DNA from: Buttiauxella izardii
GTDB taxonomy: Bacteria > Pseudomonadota > Gammaproteobacteria > Enterobacterales > Enterobacteriaceae
DNA: 64,000 nucleotides
Assembly (NCBI RefSeq): GCF_003601925.1
Contig: NZ_QZWH01000006.1
Span: 372,001-436,000 of the forward strand
Reading direction: 5' to 3'
Shown: piece after piece, positions 12,090-20,025 of the stretch
How positions within the stretch are numbered: position 1 is the stretch's first letter
Layout of the letters: every line of letters begins with the position of its first letter
The notes under the pieces: model-generated
What the model saw: the letters and a program-made list of their open reading frames with translations, nothing else
Database searches by the model: none
What the model was told of the DNA's origin: nothing
Position numbers and translations under genes: made by a program

Positions 12090-12464
12090 ATGATCTATTG
12101 GATTTTATTAGCACTCGCGATTGCTGCTGAAATTACCGGCACTTTATCTATGAAATGGTCGAGCGTCAGTGATGATAATCTCGGTTATATTTTCATGCTG
12201 TTAATGATTGCGCTGTCTTATATTTTACTTTCGTTTTCGGTTAAAAAAATCGCACTTGGCGTCGCTTATGCGATGTGGGAAGGCATCGGCATTTTATTCA
12301 TCACCCTGTTTAGCGTCTTATTGTTTGATGAGTCCATTTCACTACTAAAAATAATCGGATTGACCACATTGGTGGTTGGCATTGCCCTGATTAAATCAGG
12401 AACCAGCACCAAAAAATCACGCCCGTTGAAGTCTGCGAAGGAGAGGGAACATGCCGTCGTTTGA
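12090..12464 (+). CDS. mdtJ: Spermidine exporter subunit MdtJ
   Basis: 124 residues, small multidrug resistance family with four membrane helices. The conserved membrane glutamate is in [15 protein letters not shown], and [20 protein letters not shown] and [20 protein letters not shown] match MdtJ of E. coli. It works as a heteromer with MdtI to export spermidine across the inner membrane. AGGAGAG lies just before the ATG at 12090. Its C-terminal codons overlap mdtI by 14 nt, typical of coupled translation. Expression probably depends on the leader ORF described at 11856. Confidence 0.96.
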   Translation: MIYWILLALAIAAEITGTLSMKWSSVSDDNLGYIFMLLMIALSYILLSFSVKKIALGVAYAMWEGIGILFITLFSVLLFDESISLLKIIGLTTLVVGIALIKSGTSTKKSRPLKSAKEREHAVV

Positions 12465-12780
12465 ATGGGTTCACGCGTTGTGGTTACTGCTGGCCATTGT
12501 TTTGGAAATTGTTGCTAACATCCTGCTTAAACACTCTGACGGTTTCCGCCGTTTTGGGTACGGCGTGTTGTCGCTGTGTGCGGTGTTGGCGGCCTTTAGC
12601 GCACTGGCGCAGGCGGTAAAAGGCATCGAACTGTCGGTGGCTTATGCGCTGTGGGGCGGTTTCGGCATTATGGCCACGGTGGCGGCGGGCTGGATTTTGT
12701 TCGGCCAACGGCTAAATCGCAAAGGCTGGATTGGGCTGGTTCTGTTGCTGGCGGGAATGGTGCTGATCAAACTGGCTTAA
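12451..12780 (+). CDS. mdtI: Spermidine exporter subunit MdtI
   Basis: 109 residues, identical in length to E. coli MdtI; SMR family, four helices. The conserved glutamate lies in [20 protein letters not shown], and [20 protein letters not shown] and [20 protein letters not shown] are diagnostic. It pairs with MdtJ to export spermidine. Its start lies inside mdtJ (14-nt overlap) behind GGAGAGGGA. Confidence 0.96.
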   Translation: MPSFEWVHALWLLLAIVLEIVANILLKHSDGFRRFGYGVLSLCAVLAAFSALAQAVKGIELSVAYALWGGFGIMATVAAGWILFGQRLNRKGWIGLVLLLAGMVLIKLA

Positions 12781-12784
12781 ACGT

Positions 12785-12813
12785 AAAACCGCCCGGCGTT
12801 ATGACCGGGCGGT
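12785..12813 (-). terminator. Terminator of ydgD (possibly bidirectional)
   Basis: Perfect 9-bp stem ACCGCCCGG / CCGGGCGGT with an 8-nt loop, 5 bp beyond the ydgD stop, followed on the - strand by TTTTACGTTT. It also lies 8 bp past the mdtI stop. Confidence 0.75.
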
Positions 12814-12817
12814 GAAA

Positions 12818-13624
12818 TTACTGATTAGCTAAACTCTGTAGCTGGTCACGAAAACCCGTCACGGAAATCGCCCGGTTATCGGCGCGGTAACGGTCTTTAG
12901 CCGCCGGAGCCGAACTCTGTACCGCAATTAACTGCCAGCCGTTGTCGGTTTTTAGCATCAATGGCGAACCACTGTCTCCAGGCAACGTATCACACTGGTG
13001 TGAAAGCACCGTTTTTTGCGCCCAGCCGGTAATCAGACAATCGTTATGCGTGTAGAGATCGTCAAGATGATCCTCGGGATAACCTGACTGCGTGACTTTA
13101 CGATTTTGGCTTTTAAGCGCTGCGGTGAGCGCGTCGCGATCGCCGTCAAAAACAGGCAACGGCGTAATGCCAGACGGCGGGTTGTGCAGAATAATCAGGC
13201 CAAAATCGTGAGGTGCAGCGCCTGACGGAACAATCCAGCCATCGCCATCCGGTTTCAGGCGGCGTCCCAGAGTCGATTCCACTCGGCCTTCAATGTCATG
13301 AATTTCGTAGCGCCATTTCCCTTTATTGGAAACAAAACGCAAAGCAATGGCTTTATCGGGCTTGCCGCGAGGCGGTTGCAGCAAACAGTGTCCGGCAGTC
13401 AGCGCCAGATGAGGGGAAATTAAAGTCGCGGTGCATAAATTACCGCTGGCGGTTTCAAGCTGACCAATGGCATCCCACGGTTGAGACGCGGGGTCGGTGA
13501 CGCGGGTACGGTCATCCTTACCAAAAAATAGCGTTTTGACGTCCGCGGCGCTTTCGTCATCGGCATGAGTTATGGCGGGTAAAAAACACAGCATTCCAAG
13601 CAGCATCACAACTTTTTTGCGCAT
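12818..13624 (-). CDS. ydgD: Trypsin-like secreted serine protease YdgD
   Basis: 268 residues. A Sec signal peptide ([20 protein letters not shown], cleaved near THA|DD) sends it to the periplasm. The S1 triad is complete: His in [10 protein letters not shown], Asp in [10 protein letters not shown], Ser in [11 protein letters not shown]. Cysteines flank the active site ([29 protein letters not shown]). The substrate is not known; E. coli YdgD is uncharacterised beyond family. ydgU and asr lie upstream on the same strand, the same order as in E. coli. Confidence 0.92.
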   Translation of the reverse strand: MRKKVVMLLGMLCFLPAITHADDESAADVKTLFFGKDDRTRVTDPASQPWDAIGQLETASGNLCTATLISPHLALTAGHCLLQPPRGKPDKAIALRFVSNKGKWRYEIHDIEGRVESTLGRRLKPDGDGWIVPSGAAPHDFGLIILHNPPSGITPLPVFDGDRDALTAALKSQNRKVTQSGYPEDHLDDLYTHNDCLITGWAQKTVLSHQCDTLPGDSGSPLMLKTDNGWQLIAVQSSAPAAKDRYRADNRAISVTGFRDQLQSLANQ

Positions 13625-13722
13625 ATCACTCTCTGATGGGGCGATTAATTTTAATATTTATATAAACGAGATGAATGGTCTAACTATAGACGGGACGCAC
13701 AAAAAGTGGGAGTAAAAAGTCA

Positions 13723-13806
13723 TTAAAGCCAGAAGCTTAGCGTAACAATGCCGCAAAGAATAAGCAGCGTGAGGATGATTTCAAAACTATAGCGTCGCAA
13801 CATCAT
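13723..13806 (-). CDS. ydgU: Small membrane protein YdgU
   Basis: A 27-codon ORF, ATG at 13806 (or the following ATG at 13803), with GGAG five bases before the first. The product begins MMLRRYSFEII and continues LTLLILCGIVTLSFWL: a basic start and one hydrophobic helix. It matches the pattern of E. coli YdgU (RYRFEFILIILILC) and holds the same place between asr and ydgD. The function is unknown. It is too short for most gene finders. Confidence 0.85.
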   Translation of the reverse strand: MMLRRYSFEIILTLLILCGIVTLSFWL

Positions 13807-13821
13807 CCAGACTCCGGAAGT

Positions 13822-13845
13822 AAACACCCGGCGAACCGGGTGTTT
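13822..13845 (-). terminator. Hairpin terminator between asr and ydgU
   Basis: 10-bp stem AAACACCCGG / CCGGGTGTTT with a CGAA loop; T runs flank it on both strands (ttttt on +, TTTACTT on -). It probably ends asr transcripts before ydgU. Confidence 0.65.
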
Positions 13846-13855
13846 TTAACCGTCA

Positions 13856-13960
13856 TAATTCAAGTTGTCGGTGCGTTGGCATCGCTTATTCACCCCAGTC
13901 ACATAGTTATCTATGCTCCTGGGGATTCACTCGCTTGCCGCCTACCGACAACTCGAATTA
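13856..13960. repeat. ERIC-like palindromic repeat, copy 1 (105 bp)
   Basis: An imperfect 105-bp palindrome bounded by TAATTCAAGTTGTCGG and its complement. The core contains the ERIC signature: on the - strand GTGAATCCCCAGGAGC, then GTGACTGGGGTGAAT. It lies between ydgU and the end of asr and is the same length as the copy at 14506-14610. Confidence 0.8.
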
Positions 13961-14005
13961 CTTAGGTAATCGTGTGGCTATGCCTACGGGATGCTCCCGA
14001 TAACC

Positions 14006-14473
14006 TTATGCAGCTGGCTGAACTGCTGGTTTAGCAGCGGTAGTTTTAGCTACTGGTTTTTTGTGGTGTTTTTTAGCTGCCTGAGCTTTCTGAGCTGGTT
14101 TTGCCGCTTCAGTTTTCGCTACCGCTTTTTTGTGGTGCTTTTTAGCAGCCTGAGCTTTCTGAGCAGGTTTTGCCGCTTCAGTTTTCGCAACTGCTTTTTT
14201 GTGATGCTTTTTAGCAGCCTGAGCTTTCTGCTCGGTCTGTGCAGGTTTTGCTGCTTCAGTTTTCTTCACTTCTTTTTTGTGTTTCTTAGCAGCTTGAGCT
14301 TTTTGCTCGGTAGCGGCTTTCTTGTGTTTTTTGTGATGAGTGGTTTTTGCAGCTGGTGCGTGAGCAGCAGAAGAAGTGGCTACAGGTGCCGGAGTGGCAG
14401 TAGTTTCAGCAGCGAAAGCAGCAGAAGACAGACCCATTGCAGCGGCAACAACCAGAGCTAATACTTTGTTCAT
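14006..14473 (-). CDS. asr: Acid shock protein Asr, repeat-expanded
   Basis: 155 residues against about 102 in E. coli. A signal peptide ([20 protein letters not shown], cleavage near AFA|AE) is followed by a very basic, low-complexity mature part rich in Lys, His and Ala. Four near-identical units of the type [18 protein letters not shown] (23 residues, 69 bp) follow one another from about residue 58 to the end, and explain the extra length. Asr is a periplasmic, intrinsically disordered protein induced by low pH that buffers and protects other proteins. In E. coli its gene is activated by RstA; a matching box is at 14703-14716 and rstAB are in this window. An ERIC-like element occupies its leader. 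Confidence 0.95.
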   Translation of the reverse strand: MNKVLALVVAAAMGLSSAAFAAETTATPAPVATSSAAHAPAAKTTHHKKHKKAATEQKAQAAKKHKKEVKKTEAAKPAQTEQKAQAAKKHHKKAVAKTEAAKPAQKAQAAKKHHKKAVAKTEAAKPAQKAQAAKKHHKKPVAKTTAAKPAVQPAA

Positions 14474-14505
14474 CTCGACATCCTCGAATTTGTTTATGCC
14501 CTTCG

Positions 14506-14610
14506 TACTTCAAGGTGCTGGTGCGTTGGCTTCATTTCCTCACCCGAATCACTTACTAGAGTAAGCTCATCGGGACTCGGTCACTTGCCGCCTTCCCGCA
14601 ACTCGAATTA
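14506..14610. repeat. ERIC-like palindromic repeat, copy 2, in the asr leader
   Basis: 105 bp, with outer arms (TACTTCAAGGTGC and its counterpart ending CAACTCGAATTA) and inner parts (GGTGCGTTGGCTTC; TCACTTGCCGCCTTCC) resembling copy 1. It lies between the likely asr promoter and the asr start codon, so it would be transcribed as a long hairpin in the asr 5' leader. Confidence 0.75.
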
Positions 14611-14654
14611 CTTTGGGTCAATGTTTGAACCCCACTGCGGGGCCGTTGAGATGA

Positions 14655-14660
14655 ACTATA
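14655..14660 (-). promoter_or_regulatory. Probable asr -10 element
   Basis: TATAGT on the - strand, 42 bp beyond the RstA-like box. No good -35 hexamer is seen, consistent with an activator-dependent promoter. It implies an asr leader of about 175 nt. Confidence 0.5.
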
Positions 14661-14702
14661 AACTTGTGGATCAATGCCTTCAGTGAGTGATTGGTTTCGG
14701 CG

Positions 14703-14716
14703 TGTAACGGATTGTA
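14703..14716 (-). promoter_or_regulatory. RstA box upstream of asr
   Basis: TACAATCCGTTACA on the - strand matches the RstA consensus TACATNTNGTTACA at 10 of 12 specified bases. asr is a known RstA target in E. coli, and rstA lies at 46698-47429 here. Confidence 0.65.
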
Positions 14717-14718
14717 CA

Positions 14719-14742
14719 GAGCCGGGGAGAATTCCCCGGCTC
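14719..14742 (-). terminator. Hairpin after the M32 carboxypeptidase gene
   Basis: GC-rich stem GAGCCGGGGA / TTCCCCGGCTC 8 bp past the carboxypeptidase stop. No T run follows; it abuts the RstA box of asr. Confidence 0.5.
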
Positions 14743-14749
14743 CTGAGGA

Positions 14750-16234
14750 TTAAAGGTAACGAGCTTCTAAATGCTTACGGAAATACAACGGGTTAAGGTC
14801 TTCACCGGTCGCATTGGTAATCAGTTCGGAAGTGGTGAAGCGGCTGCCGTGTTGCCAGATATTCTGGCGTAACCAGTCGAACAGCGCGGTGAAGTTCCCT
14901 TCGGCGATATCGCTTTCAAGCTGCGGCAATGCGATTTTGGCGGCATTGAACAGTTGTGCGGCATACATCGCACCCAGCGTGTACGACGGGAAGTAACCGA
15001 ATGCGCCGTCCGTCCAGTGAATGTCCTGCATACAGCCGTTGCGGAAGTTATCTTTGGTCGATAGCCCAAGCCAGTGCTGCATTTTTTCATCCCACAGCGC
15101 CGGGATATCTTCCACTTCGATATCGCCGTCAATTAGCGCACGTTCGATTTCGTAGCGTAAAACGACATGAGCTGGATAGCTGACTTCATCGGCATCGACG
15201 CGAATAAATCCACGTTCTACTCGCTGATTCACAGCGATAAAGTTCGCAGTTTCAAATGCCGGTTGTGCACCGAAGCGCGCTGTAACCATCGGCAGCAGCA
15301 GTTTCAGGAACTCTTTGCTGCGCCCCAATTGCATCTCAAAGAACAGGCTTTGTGATTCATGAATTGCAGTGGAACGCGCCAGCGCAACCGGCTGGCCGAG
15401 CCATTCCCGTGGCAGATTTTGTTCGTAGCGCGCGTGGCCGGTTTCGTGGATAACGCCGAACAGGGCGCTAATCAGATCCGATTCATCGTAGCGCGTGGTT
15501 ATGCGCACATCTTGCGGCACGCCGCCGCAGAATGGGTGTGCGCTCACGTCGAGCCGCCCGCCGTTAAAATCAAAGCCCAGCAGCTTCATGGTTTCCAGAC
15601 CCAGTTCACGTTGGTCGTGAGTGGCGAATGGGCCTGTCGGCGTAACAACCGTTTCTTTGGCTTGTTTATCCACCACTTTTTGCAGCAGTTCCGGCAGCCA
15701 GGTGCGCAAATCACCGAAAAGGACATCGAGCTTTTCGCTGGTCATGCCGGGTTCATAAATATCCAGCAGCGCGTCGTAGTTCGATTTGCCTTTGGCGTCG
15801 GCACGTAGTTTTGCCTCTTCACGGCTAACACGCACAACTTCTTTAAGATTGGCTGAGAAACCCTGCCAGTCGTTAGCCGGGCGCTGGGTACGCCAGCCAT
15901 GTTCGCAGCGTGTTCCAACCAGCGATTTTTCTTCTACCAGCGAGGCGGGCAGCAAAATAGCTTCCTGATAATGACGTGTCATTTCACGCAAATTTGCCCG
16001 TTCAACATCATTCAGGTTTTCCTGAACCGCCGCCTGTAGCAATGTGGCGATTTTCTTATCGGTCAGGATTTGGTGGCGCAAAACGCTCAGTTCAGCGAGG
16101 GCTTCACCGCGCGCTGCACTGCCGTTGGGAGGCATATTGGTGAACATATCCCAGCCAGCGATGGCGGAAAGATGTTCAAATCGTGAAAGACGCTGGAAGG
16201 TGCGGGTGAGATGGTTATAGTTTTGCTTTTCCAT
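14750..16234 (-). CDS. M32 family metallocarboxypeptidase
   Basis: 494 residues, a zinc carboxypeptidase of family M32 (Taq/Pfu carboxypeptidase type), expected to be cytoplasmic, with no signal peptide. The zinc motif HExxH is present in FGVIHETGHARYEQNLPREW, followed by the conserved ALARSTAIHESQSLFFEMQL (the third zinc ligand is Glu in HESQS) and IRVDADEVSYPAHVVLRYEI. It removes C-terminal residues from peptides. The start at 16234 (MEKQNYNHL) follows ACGAGG; the frame is open 14 codons further without homology. E. coli K-12 has no gene for it at this place. It is monocistronic between asr and ynfM. Confidence 0.93.
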   Translation of the reverse strand: MEKQNYNHLTRTFQRLSRFEHLSAIAGWDMFTNMPPNGSAARGEALAELSVLRHQILTDKKIATLLQAAVQENLNDVERANLREMTRHYQEAILLPASLVEEKSLVGTRCEHGWRTQRPANDWQGFSANLKEVVRVSREEAKLRADAKGKSNYDALLDIYEPGMTSEKLDVLFGDLRTWLPELLQKVVDKQAKETVVTPTGPFATHDQRELGLETMKLLGFDFNGGRLDVSAHPFCGGVPQDVRITTRYDESDLISALFGVIHETGHARYEQNLPREWLGQPVALARSTAIHESQSLFFEMQLGRSKEFLKLLLPMVTARFGAQPAFETANFIAVNQRVERGFIRVDADEVSYPAHVVLRYEIERALIDGDIEVEDIPALWDEKMQHWLGLSTKDNFRNGCMQDIHWTDGAFGYFPSYTLGAMYAAQLFNAAKIALPQLESDIAEGNFTALFDWLRQNIWQHGSRFTTSELITNATGEDLNPLYFRKHLEARYL

Positions 16235-16308
16235 ATGGCCTCGTGAAGAGATGATTTTCGCCTGTGAAAATAGCAAAAAGCGTCCACTAAAACGAGGCCG
16301 TCACCCGG

Positions 16309-17559
16309 TTAATGTGCGCGGTGATGCAAACGCGTGCCGACCAATAATGACAACACCAAAAGCGAGCCGATGAAACTCGCCACACCTATCCAGCCAAACT
16401 GGTGCCAGAATACGCCGCCGAGTGTCCCCGCCAGGCTGGAGCCCAGGTAATAACTGAATAAATAGAGCGATGAAGCCTGGCCTTTTGCGCGTTTTGCTCG
16501 CGGGCCAATCCAGCCGCTGGCAACCGAATGTGCGGCGAAGAATCCAGCCGAAAATAGCAGCATTCCGGCGAAGATCACTGGCAGCGGTGAAAACACCGTT
16601 AACAGCAGGCCGCTCAGCATAATGGCAGTGGAGAAAATCATCACCGGGCCACGGCCAAATTTCGCCGTCATCGCGCCTGCTTTTGGGGAACTCCAGGTGC
16701 CGGTTAAATAGGCCACCGACAGCAATCCCACCACCGCCTGGCTTAGATACCACGGCCCTTGCATCAGTCGATAACCGATATAATTAAACAGCGTCACAAA
16801 CGCACCCATCAGCAGGAAACCTTGCGCAAACAGCAGCGGCAAACCCTGGTCACGCCAGTGCAGGCGGAAGTTTATAAACAGCGTTTTAGGCCGCAGCGAA
16901 GAAGGGCGAAAATGCTTCGAGGCGGGCAGGATTTTCCAGAACATTAACGCCGAGGCAAGGGCAAAGCAGCCAATCGCCGCCACCGCAATGCGCCAGTTAA
17001 AGAAGTCAGTCAGGACACCGCTTAACAGGCGTCCGCTCATGCCGCCGATAGAGTTGCCGCTGATGTACAAACCCATCGAAAACGCCACGACGCTGGGGTG
17101 AATTTCTTCGCTCAGGTACGTCATGCCGACCGCTGCCACGCCGCTCAGTGAAAGCCCGATCAATGCACGCATTATTAAAATGCCGTGCCAGCTGGTCATC
17201 ATGGTGGAAAGCAAGGTGCAAACGGAGGCCAATAACAGCGCGGTGACCATCACCGGTTTGCGGCCAATCGCATCGGAAAGCGGCCCGGTGAACAGCAACC
17301 CAATGGCTAACGTTGCAGTTGAAACTGAGAGCGAAATACTGCTACTGGCGGGGGAGACACCAAATTCATGCGACAACACCGGCAAAATCGGTTGCACACA
17401 ATAAAGCAGGGCGAAGGTGGCGAGTCCGGCAGAAAATAGCGCCAACGTGACGCGCATAAACTGAGATGAACCACGCGTGATAAAACCGGTCGGCTGGGGC
17501 GAAATACTGTCGTCAACATCCTGTGCCGGGGCGGTGTTGACGAGGGTTGTACGACTCAA
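16309..17559 (-). CDS. ynfM: MFS transporter YnfM
   Basis: 416 residues, major facilitator superfamily, 12 helices. The loop 2-3 motif appears as FTGPLSDAIGRKPVMVTALL, and MGLYISGNSIGGMSGRLLSG and GWIGPRAKRAKGQASSLYLF match E. coli YnfM. Substrate unknown, probably an efflux pump. The start codon is TTG at 17557-17559, preceded by AAGGA; the following SRTTLVNT agrees with the E. coli N-terminus (MSRTTTVD), so TTG is preferred over an internal Met34. Divergent from the LysR gene ynfL, which may control it. Confidence 0.93.
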   Translation of the reverse strand: MSRTTLVNTAPAQDVDDSISPQPTGFITRGSSQFMRVTLALFSAGLATFALLYCVQPILPVLSHEFGVSPASSSISLSVSTATLAIGLLFTGPLSDAIGRKPVMVTALLLASVCTLLSTMMTSWHGILIMRALIGLSLSGVAAVGMTYLSEEIHPSVVAFSMGLYISGNSIGGMSGRLLSGVLTDFFNWRIAVAAIGCFALASALMFWKILPASKHFRPSSLRPKTLFINFRLHWRDQGLPLLFAQGFLLMGAFVTLFNYIGYRLMQGPWYLSQAVVGLLSVAYLTGTWSSPKAGAMTAKFGRGPVMIFSTAIMLSGLLLTVFSPLPVIFAGMLLFSAGFFAAHSVASGWIGPRAKRAKGQASSLYLFSYYLGSSLAGTLGGVFWHQFGWIGVASFIGSLLVLSLLVGTRLHHRAH

Positions 17560-17658
17560 AATGGTTCCTTACTACGCTTTTGTGATCTTGTTCTCAGAGT
17601 AGAAAACCCTGAATGTTCTGTCTAATATATTAATAATCTCAATTGATATGTTTAAAGT

Positions 17659-18567
17659 ATGAATATTGAATTGCGTCACCTGCGCTACTTTATTGCGGTT
17701 GCTGAAGAGTTGCATTTTGGCCGTGCTGCGGCACGTTTACGTATTTCGCAGCCACCGTTAAGCCAACAAATTCAGATCCTTGAACAACAAATTGGCGCGC
17801 GTTTACTGGCCCGCACCAACCGTAGCGTCAGTCTGACGGCAGCGGGCAGTCAGTTTTTGCTCGATTCGCGGCAGATTTTAAATCAGGTTGATGCCGCCGC
17901 AGCGCGTGCTGCGAGATTGCATCAGGGGGAAACAGGGGAACTGCGCATTGGTTTCACTTCATCCGCGCCGTTTATTAAAACCGTCTCTGACAGCCTGTCG
18001 ACATTTCGCCGCAGTTACCCGGACGTGCATATCCAGATGCGTGAAATTAATACACGCGAGCAAATCGCCCCGTTAAATGATGGCGAACTGGAACTGGGCC
18101 TGATGCGCAACACGCGGCTGCCGGACACGCTTGCCTGGAGCCTGGTACTGCGCGAGCCATTGCTGGCGATGGTGCATCGCGACCATCCGTTGGCAAAATC
18201 GTCGAAAATCTCTTTGCAACAACTGGCGCACGAACCGTTTGTGTTTTTTGACCCGCATGTCGGAACGGGCTTGTACGACGATATTCTCGGCCTGCTACAG
18301 CGCCACGGCATCTCTCCTTATATTACCCAGGAGGTTGGAGAGGCGATGACGATTATTGGCCTGGTGTCAGCCGGGCTGGGCGTGTCGATATTGCCCGCAT
18401 CGTTTAAGCGCGTGCGTTTATCGGATGTGGTTTGGCTTCCTTTGGAAGAAGCCGAAGCGCAATCGGAAATGTGGCTGGTGTGGCCGAAGCATCGCGAACT
18501 TTCTGCCGCCGCACAGCGCATCTCCGCGTTGCTGACGGAGTCAATAACGGCCTTAAAAGCGCCTTAA
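17659..18567 (+). CDS. ynfL: LysR-type regulator YnfL
   Basis: 302 residues. The N-terminal winged helix-turn-helix (MNIELRHLRYFIAVAEELHF, then AARLRISQPPLSQQIQILEQ) and C-terminal effector domain (about 90-290) are of LysR type. VFFDPHVGTGLYDDILGLL and QEVGEAMTIIGLVSAGLGVS match E. coli YnfL. LysR proteins usually control a divergent neighbour, here ynfM, 99 bp away. Target and effector unproven. Confidence 0.92.
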   Translation: MNIELRHLRYFIAVAEELHFGRAAARLRISQPPLSQQIQILEQQIGARLLARTNRSVSLTAAGSQFLLDSRQILNQVDAAAARAARLHQGETGELRIGFTSSAPFIKTVSDSLSTFRRSYPDVHIQMREINTREQIAPLNDGELELGLMRNTRLPDTLAWSLVLREPLLAMVHRDHPLAKSSKISLQQLAHEPFVFFDPHVGTGLYDDILGLLQRHGISPYITQEVGEAMTIIGLVSAGLGVSILPASFKRVRLSDVVWLPLEEAEAQSEMWLVWPKHRELSAAAQRISALLTESITALKAP

Positions 18568-18650
18568 AACGGCGGAATATGTGCGGTAAATCACAACCCT
18601 ACGTAAATATTTGACTCCTTCACTTGAAGTGTTTCACCATAGCCCAAAGT

Positions 18651-18672
18651 TTATTTCGCAGCGCGAAAATAA
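18651..18672 (+). promoter_or_regulatory. Mlc operator before mlc
   Basis: TTATTTCGC and GCGAAAATAA form an inverted repeat around AGC, directly before the mlc ribosome site. It has the form of Mlc/NagC-type operators; Mlc represses its own gene in E. coli. Supports autoregulation here. Confidence 0.7.
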
Positions 18673-18684
18673 AGGGAGTTGCAA

Positions 18685-19902
18685 GTGGTTGCTGATAGCC
18701 AACCGGGCCATATCGATCAAATCAAGCAAACTAACGCTGGCGTGGTTTATCGCTTAATTGATACCCATGGGCCGGTGTCGCGAATCGATCTTTCTCGCCT
18801 GGCGCAACTGGCTCCAGCCAGTATCACGAAAATTGTTCGTGAGATGATTGAAGCCCATCTGGTGCAGGAAACGGAAATCCAGGACCCCGGTAGCCGGGGG
18901 CGTCCAGCGGTTGGTTTAATGCTGGAAACCGAAGCATGGCATTATTTATCCGTGCGCATTAGCCGTGGTGAAATCTCGCTGGGCCTGCACGATTTAAGCA
19001 GCAAATTGATTGTTGAAGATACGGTGGCGCTGCCGGTTGAAGATTCGCAGCCGCTGGTCGAGCGAATTATCGCGCAGGTTGACCAATTCTTTATCCGTCA
19101 TCAGCAAAAACTCGAACGCCTCACCGCCATTGCCATCACCATGCCTGGGATTATTGATACCAAGCGTGGCATTGTGCATCGCATGCCGTTTTATGATGTT
19201 TGCGATATGCCGCTGGGTGAGATTCTGGAAAATTACACTGGCGTGCCGGTTTATATCCAGCACGACATCAGCGCGTGGACGATGGCGGAAGGGCTATTCG
19301 GTGCCTCGAAAGGTGCGCGTGATGTCATTCAGGTGGTGATTGATAATAACGTTGGCGCAGGGGTGATTACTGACGGGCGTTTGCTTCATGCGGGCAGCAG
19401 CAGTTTGGTCGAAATCGGACATACGCAGGTCGATCCCTACGGCAAACGTTGTTACTGCGGCAACCACGGTTGCCTCGAAACCATCGCCAGTATCGACAGC
19501 GTGCTAGAGCTGGCGCAGCTTCGCATGAGTCAGTCGATGGGTTCTATGCTGCATGAACAACCGCTGACGGTGGAATCCCTTTGCGATGCCGCGTTAAGCG
19601 GTGACTTATTGGCGAAAGATATCATTCTCGGCGTCGGGACTAACGTCGGCCGCATCCTTGCCATCATGGTGAATTTGTTCCATCCACAAAAAATCCTGAT
19701 TGGTTCGCCACTCAACCGAGCCGCAGCCATCCTGCATCCGGCGATTACAGACTGCATCCGCCAGCAGTCGTTACCCGCCTATAGCGAACATACTTACGTT
19801 GAAAGTACCCAGTATAACCACCGTGGAACCATGGCGGGGGCAGCGCTGGTAAAAGACGCAATGTATAACGGCTCGTTATTAATTCGCCTGCTACAAGGCT
19901 AA
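18685..19902 (+). CDS. mlc: Glucose-responsive repressor Mlc
   Basis: 405 residues, ROK family repressor. An N-terminal helix-turn-helix (GPVSRIDLSRLAQLAPASIT) precedes the ROK domain; the zinc site is in EIGHTQVDPYGKRCYCGNHG (one His, three Cys). The C-terminal GAALVKDAMYNGSLLIRLLQ equals E. coli. Mlc represses ptsG, manXYZ, malT and ptsHI and is pulled off DNA by unphosphorylated EIICB-Glc. Start is GTG at 18685, six bases after GGGAG, giving MVADSQPGHID as in E. coli; a TTG two codons upstream is also open. bioD2 follows on the same strand. Confidence 0.96.
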   Translation: MVADSQPGHIDQIKQTNAGVVYRLIDTHGPVSRIDLSRLAQLAPASITKIVREMIEAHLVQETEIQDPGSRGRPAVGLMLETEAWHYLSVRISRGEISLGLHDLSSKLIVEDTVALPVEDSQPLVERIIAQVDQFFIRHQQKLERLTAIAITMPGIIDTKRGIVHRMPFYDVCDMPLGEILENYTGVPVYIQHDISAWTMAEGLFGASKGARDVIQVVIDNNVGAGVITDGRLLHAGSSSLVEIGHTQVDPYGKRCYCGNHGCLETIASIDSVLELAQLRMSQSMGSMLHEQPLTVESLCDAALSGDLLAKDIILGVGTNVGRILAIMVNLFHPQKILIGSPLNRAAAILHPAITDCIRQQSLPAYSEHTYVESTQYNHRGTMAGAALVKDAMYNGSLLIRLLQG

Positions 19903-20025
19903 TGCCAAAAGCTTATCCACTAAAAATTGCGCTATCTCAAACTGGTCGAATCACTATTCTTTTAGACTTTCACTCCTGAATTATTCAATTTTTAATCACT
20001 TTGAGCATCACCTCGGGAGTTAGTC

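Noticed and set aside
14010-14300. CRISPR-like periodic repeats
   Set aside because: The periodicity comes from the coding repeats of asr; units are contiguous, with no spacers, and cas genes are absent.
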